The position numbers and the translations under genes were made by a program. Shown here in pieces: positions 62,617-64,000 of a stretch of DNA of 64,000 bases; positions within the stretch are counted from its first letter, which is position 1, and each line of letters opens with the position of its first letter. Where the stretch lies: NCBI GenBank assembly GCA_025361125.1, contig JANYBM010000140.1, positions 46,474-110,473 of the forward strand, given 5' to 3'. The stretch comes from Holophagaceae bacterium. GTDB lineage: Bacteria; Acidobacteriota; Holophagae; Holophagales; Holophagaceae. Under the pieces are notes generated by a model. The model was given only the letters and a program-made list of their open reading frames with translations, did no database searches and had not been told where the DNA came from.

Positions 62617-62901
62617 GAGCTGGGTTCCCTTCTGGGTGAGGTGCAGGTAGTGGGCAGGGCGGATCCATTGCATCTGGGAGGCCTTCAAGGATCGGAAGCG
62701 AGGGGCACAGAATGCGCTCGGAGCAGCGCCTTGTCAAAAATGGTCTGGCCACGTCTTTGTTCTGTGGGGTCGAGGGTTGCCCCACAGATGAAGCATTCAG
62801 CCCACCGAAAGGTGTACAGGCGGAAACCCCAGCTAGGTCGCGGCCTGACCGCAAGCTGGTTTTTCGCGATACTTTCCTTTTAGAACCTGACCGGAGCCCC
62901 G
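62617..62901. other. Intergenic region between the divergent racemase and membrane-protein genes
   Basis: 285 bases. It must hold promoters for both flanking genes. No RNA gene, terminator or clear sigma-70 pair was recognised. Confidence 0.3.
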
Positions 62902-63441
62902 ATGCGCCTTCCCGATTCCTACCGCCGCTTTTACCGCATCCATCTTCGTTATGCGCTGATCATGCTGCTCTTTGGACTACTGGTTGGAGTTGCCTTCCAG
63001 GAATCGTCTAAGAAACTGCCCATCAGCGAGTCCGTTCCCGCCGGGATGCACATCGAGTCGGTCCTAGCCCTTGCCCTGGTCCACGGCCACGCGATCCTCA
63101 TCGGTGTCGTACTGCCACTCGCGGCCATCTGGTCGCTTCATATCGGATTGATTCTAGGTGCGCCGCCGCTTTCCGCGCGATCGCTGAAGTGGACTACAGG
63201 CCTCTACATTCCTGGCTCCATAGTTAGCGTGCTGCTCATGCTTTGGAAGGGCTACCACGTTCTGCTTGGGGTTCGGCACGGAACGACGGATCTGGCGGTG
63301 CTCGACCACGGATTCATATTCGGAAACCACACCCTGCGTGCAGCTCTTTATGGCCTCTCGCACACGGCGATGGCCGTAGGCCTGGTGATCCTGGGCGTCG
63401 CCTTATGGCGCACCCTGAGCAGAGAGGCAAGCGAAGAGTGA
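62902..63441 (+). CDS. Four-segment membrane protein of unknown function (possibly DUF2871-like)
   Basis: 179 residues from ATG 62902 with GGAG upstream. Four hydrophobic segments are visible: YALIMLLFGLLVGVAF, LVHGHAILIGVVLPLAAIW, LYIPGSIVSVLLMLW and HTAMAVGLVILGVALW. Histidines lie at helix ends (LVHGHAI, LDHGFIFGNH, LSHTA), which could bind a metal or haem. The pattern loosely recalls DUF2871, but I am not sure. It lies just outside the peptidoglycan island and has no clear link to it. Confidence 0.65.
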   Translation: MRLPDSYRRFYRIHLRYALIMLLFGLLVGVAFQESSKKLPISESVPAGMHIESVLALALVHGHAILIGVVLPLAAIWSLHIGLILGAPPLSARSLKWTTGLYIPGSIVSVLLMLWKGYHVLLGVRHGTTDLAVLDHGFIFGNHTLRAALYGLSHTAMAVGLVILGVALWRTLSREASEE

Positions 63442-63510
63442 AGCGGTTGGCTTTCGGCATCCAGTCAACCGTGGGTGTTCTAGAAGGCCGTCCCAACCAG
63501 CCTGAACTTT

Positions 63511-63807
63511 TCAGTTTCCGGTAAAACACACCCGCACACTACCCGCGTAGACATCACCATCACGGGATAGGCAAATCGCCATTTCGGTTCCGGCGTGTTG
63601 TTGAAATTCATTCCATACAGACTGGCGACCACCGGGAATAAAGCTGCGCCCAAATGTTAGAGCACTGTTCCCAAACCATTCATAACCTTGAACTATTGGT
63701 GCACCATTCTGAAACTCGCACTCGGCTACCTGCGCGCCATCCTTAACCACCAATAAAAAACGGCGCCAAATGCTGGAGCACTCTGCCGAGCCATCCTGAA
63801 CCTCGAA
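63511..63807 (-). pseudogene. C-terminal remnant of an unknown repeat-containing gene
   Basis: An open leftward frame of 98 residues with no ATG runs from a TAG at 63810-63808 to a stop at 63511. It reads FEVQDGSAEC..., LLVVKDGAQVAECEFQNGAP, YEWFGNSALTFGRSFIPGGR and ends VRVCFTGN. DNA encoding the GAP-xV segment recurs upstream in another frame (APVVRGSGWLGR), so the region looks like a tandemly duplicated and decayed gene end. No family was recognised. A TTG at 63753 could start an 80-residue product. Confidence 0.35.
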
Positions 63808-63818
63808 CTACTGGTGCC
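63725..63818. repeat. 94-bp direct repeat, copy A
   Basis: Identical to 63907-64000 over all 94 bases, starting GCTACCTGCGCGCC and ending CTACTGGTGCC. The start-to-start spacing is 182 bases, which is not a multiple of three. A diverged copy is visible at about 63638-63700. Confidence 0.9.
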
Positions 63819-63906
63819 CCGTCCCGTAACTTGCACGCGGCTGGCTGCGCACGCGGTTTCCGCTACGCGGAACCGGCTCCGGTCGCTCGCGCGCCCTTCG
63901 CCTACC

Positions 63907-64000
63907 GCTACCTGCGCGCCATCCTTAACCACCAATAAAAAACGGCGCCAAATGCTGGAGCACTCTGCCGAGCCATCCTGAACCTCGAACTACTGGTGCC
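63907..64000. repeat. 94-bp direct repeat, copy B (reaches the window edge)
   Basis: Exact match to copy A (63725-63818), cut by the window end, so the array may be longer. The spacer between copies (63819-63906) is GC-rich and holds a small inverted repeat, GGTTTCCGC with GCGGAACC. Confidence 0.9.

Noticed and set aside
63405-64000. CRISPR array at the window end
   Set aside because: Only two exact repeats of 94 bp with a long period; repeat and spacer sizes do not fit, and no cas gene is present.

Overview
The window looks like the chromosome of a Gram-negative, moderately GC-rich heterotroph, most likely an acidobacterium of the Holophaga/Geothrix type. This is an inference from gene content: Oar-like TonB receptors with an N-terminal carboxypeptidase-regulatory domain, a secreted VPS10/BNR protein, a MacA/MacB-type export system, ArgR with an acetylornithine carbamoyltransferase, and an ole hydrocarbon cluster. 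No rRNA, tRNA, insertion sequence, phage or CRISPR array was seen.

Layout. 1-2053: arginine genes (acetylornithine carbamoyltransferase cut by the window edge, argD, divergent argR with ARG-box-like palindromes between). 2088-10751: leftward block of a periplasmic adaptor, an ABC ATPase and two MacB-type permeases, then a LolA-like protein and a VPS10/BNR protein. 10870-16844: housekeeping genes (E1-alpha, GNAT, CCA-adding enzyme, ispF, FHA-GAF histidine kinase, ruvB). 16917-31349: accessory genes (an internally duplicated CruF-like protein, a giant kinase-ATPase-TPR regulator, a TonB receptor, a diguanylate cyclase, a BaiN-type flavoprotein, a DinB-like protein, an AspT-like antiporter, an RsbRD-N protein and a small secreted protein). 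31456-36071: a complete oleABCD cluster for long-chain olefins.

36355-62616 is a peptidoglycan-catabolism island of about 26 kb. The first half runs rightward with overlapping genes (nagA, SIS deaminase, murQ, ampG, nagX-like, digH-like, murK-like kinase, amiD-like amidase), followed by a fused FAD/Fe-S D-lactate dehydrogenase. MurQ releases D-lactate, so that enzyme closes the pathway. A terminator and a TonB receptor follow. The second half handles the stem peptide: an SSS symporter, a second amidase, a DAP decarboxylase, a VanX-YkuD fusion, alanine racemase, an NlpC/P60 endopeptidase, an Ala-Glu epimerase, a class-I amidotransferase-like hydrolase and a glutamate racemase. The DAP decarboxylase, the epimerase and the glutamate racemase are normally cytosolic, but here they carry N-terminal export signals. 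The gene set therefore suggests a periplasmic route that turns D-Glu, L-Ala-D-Glu and meso-DAP into ordinary L-amino acids. This is the most novel system in the window.

62902-64000: a small membrane protein, then the decayed end of an unknown gene with 94-bp exact direct repeats running off the edge.
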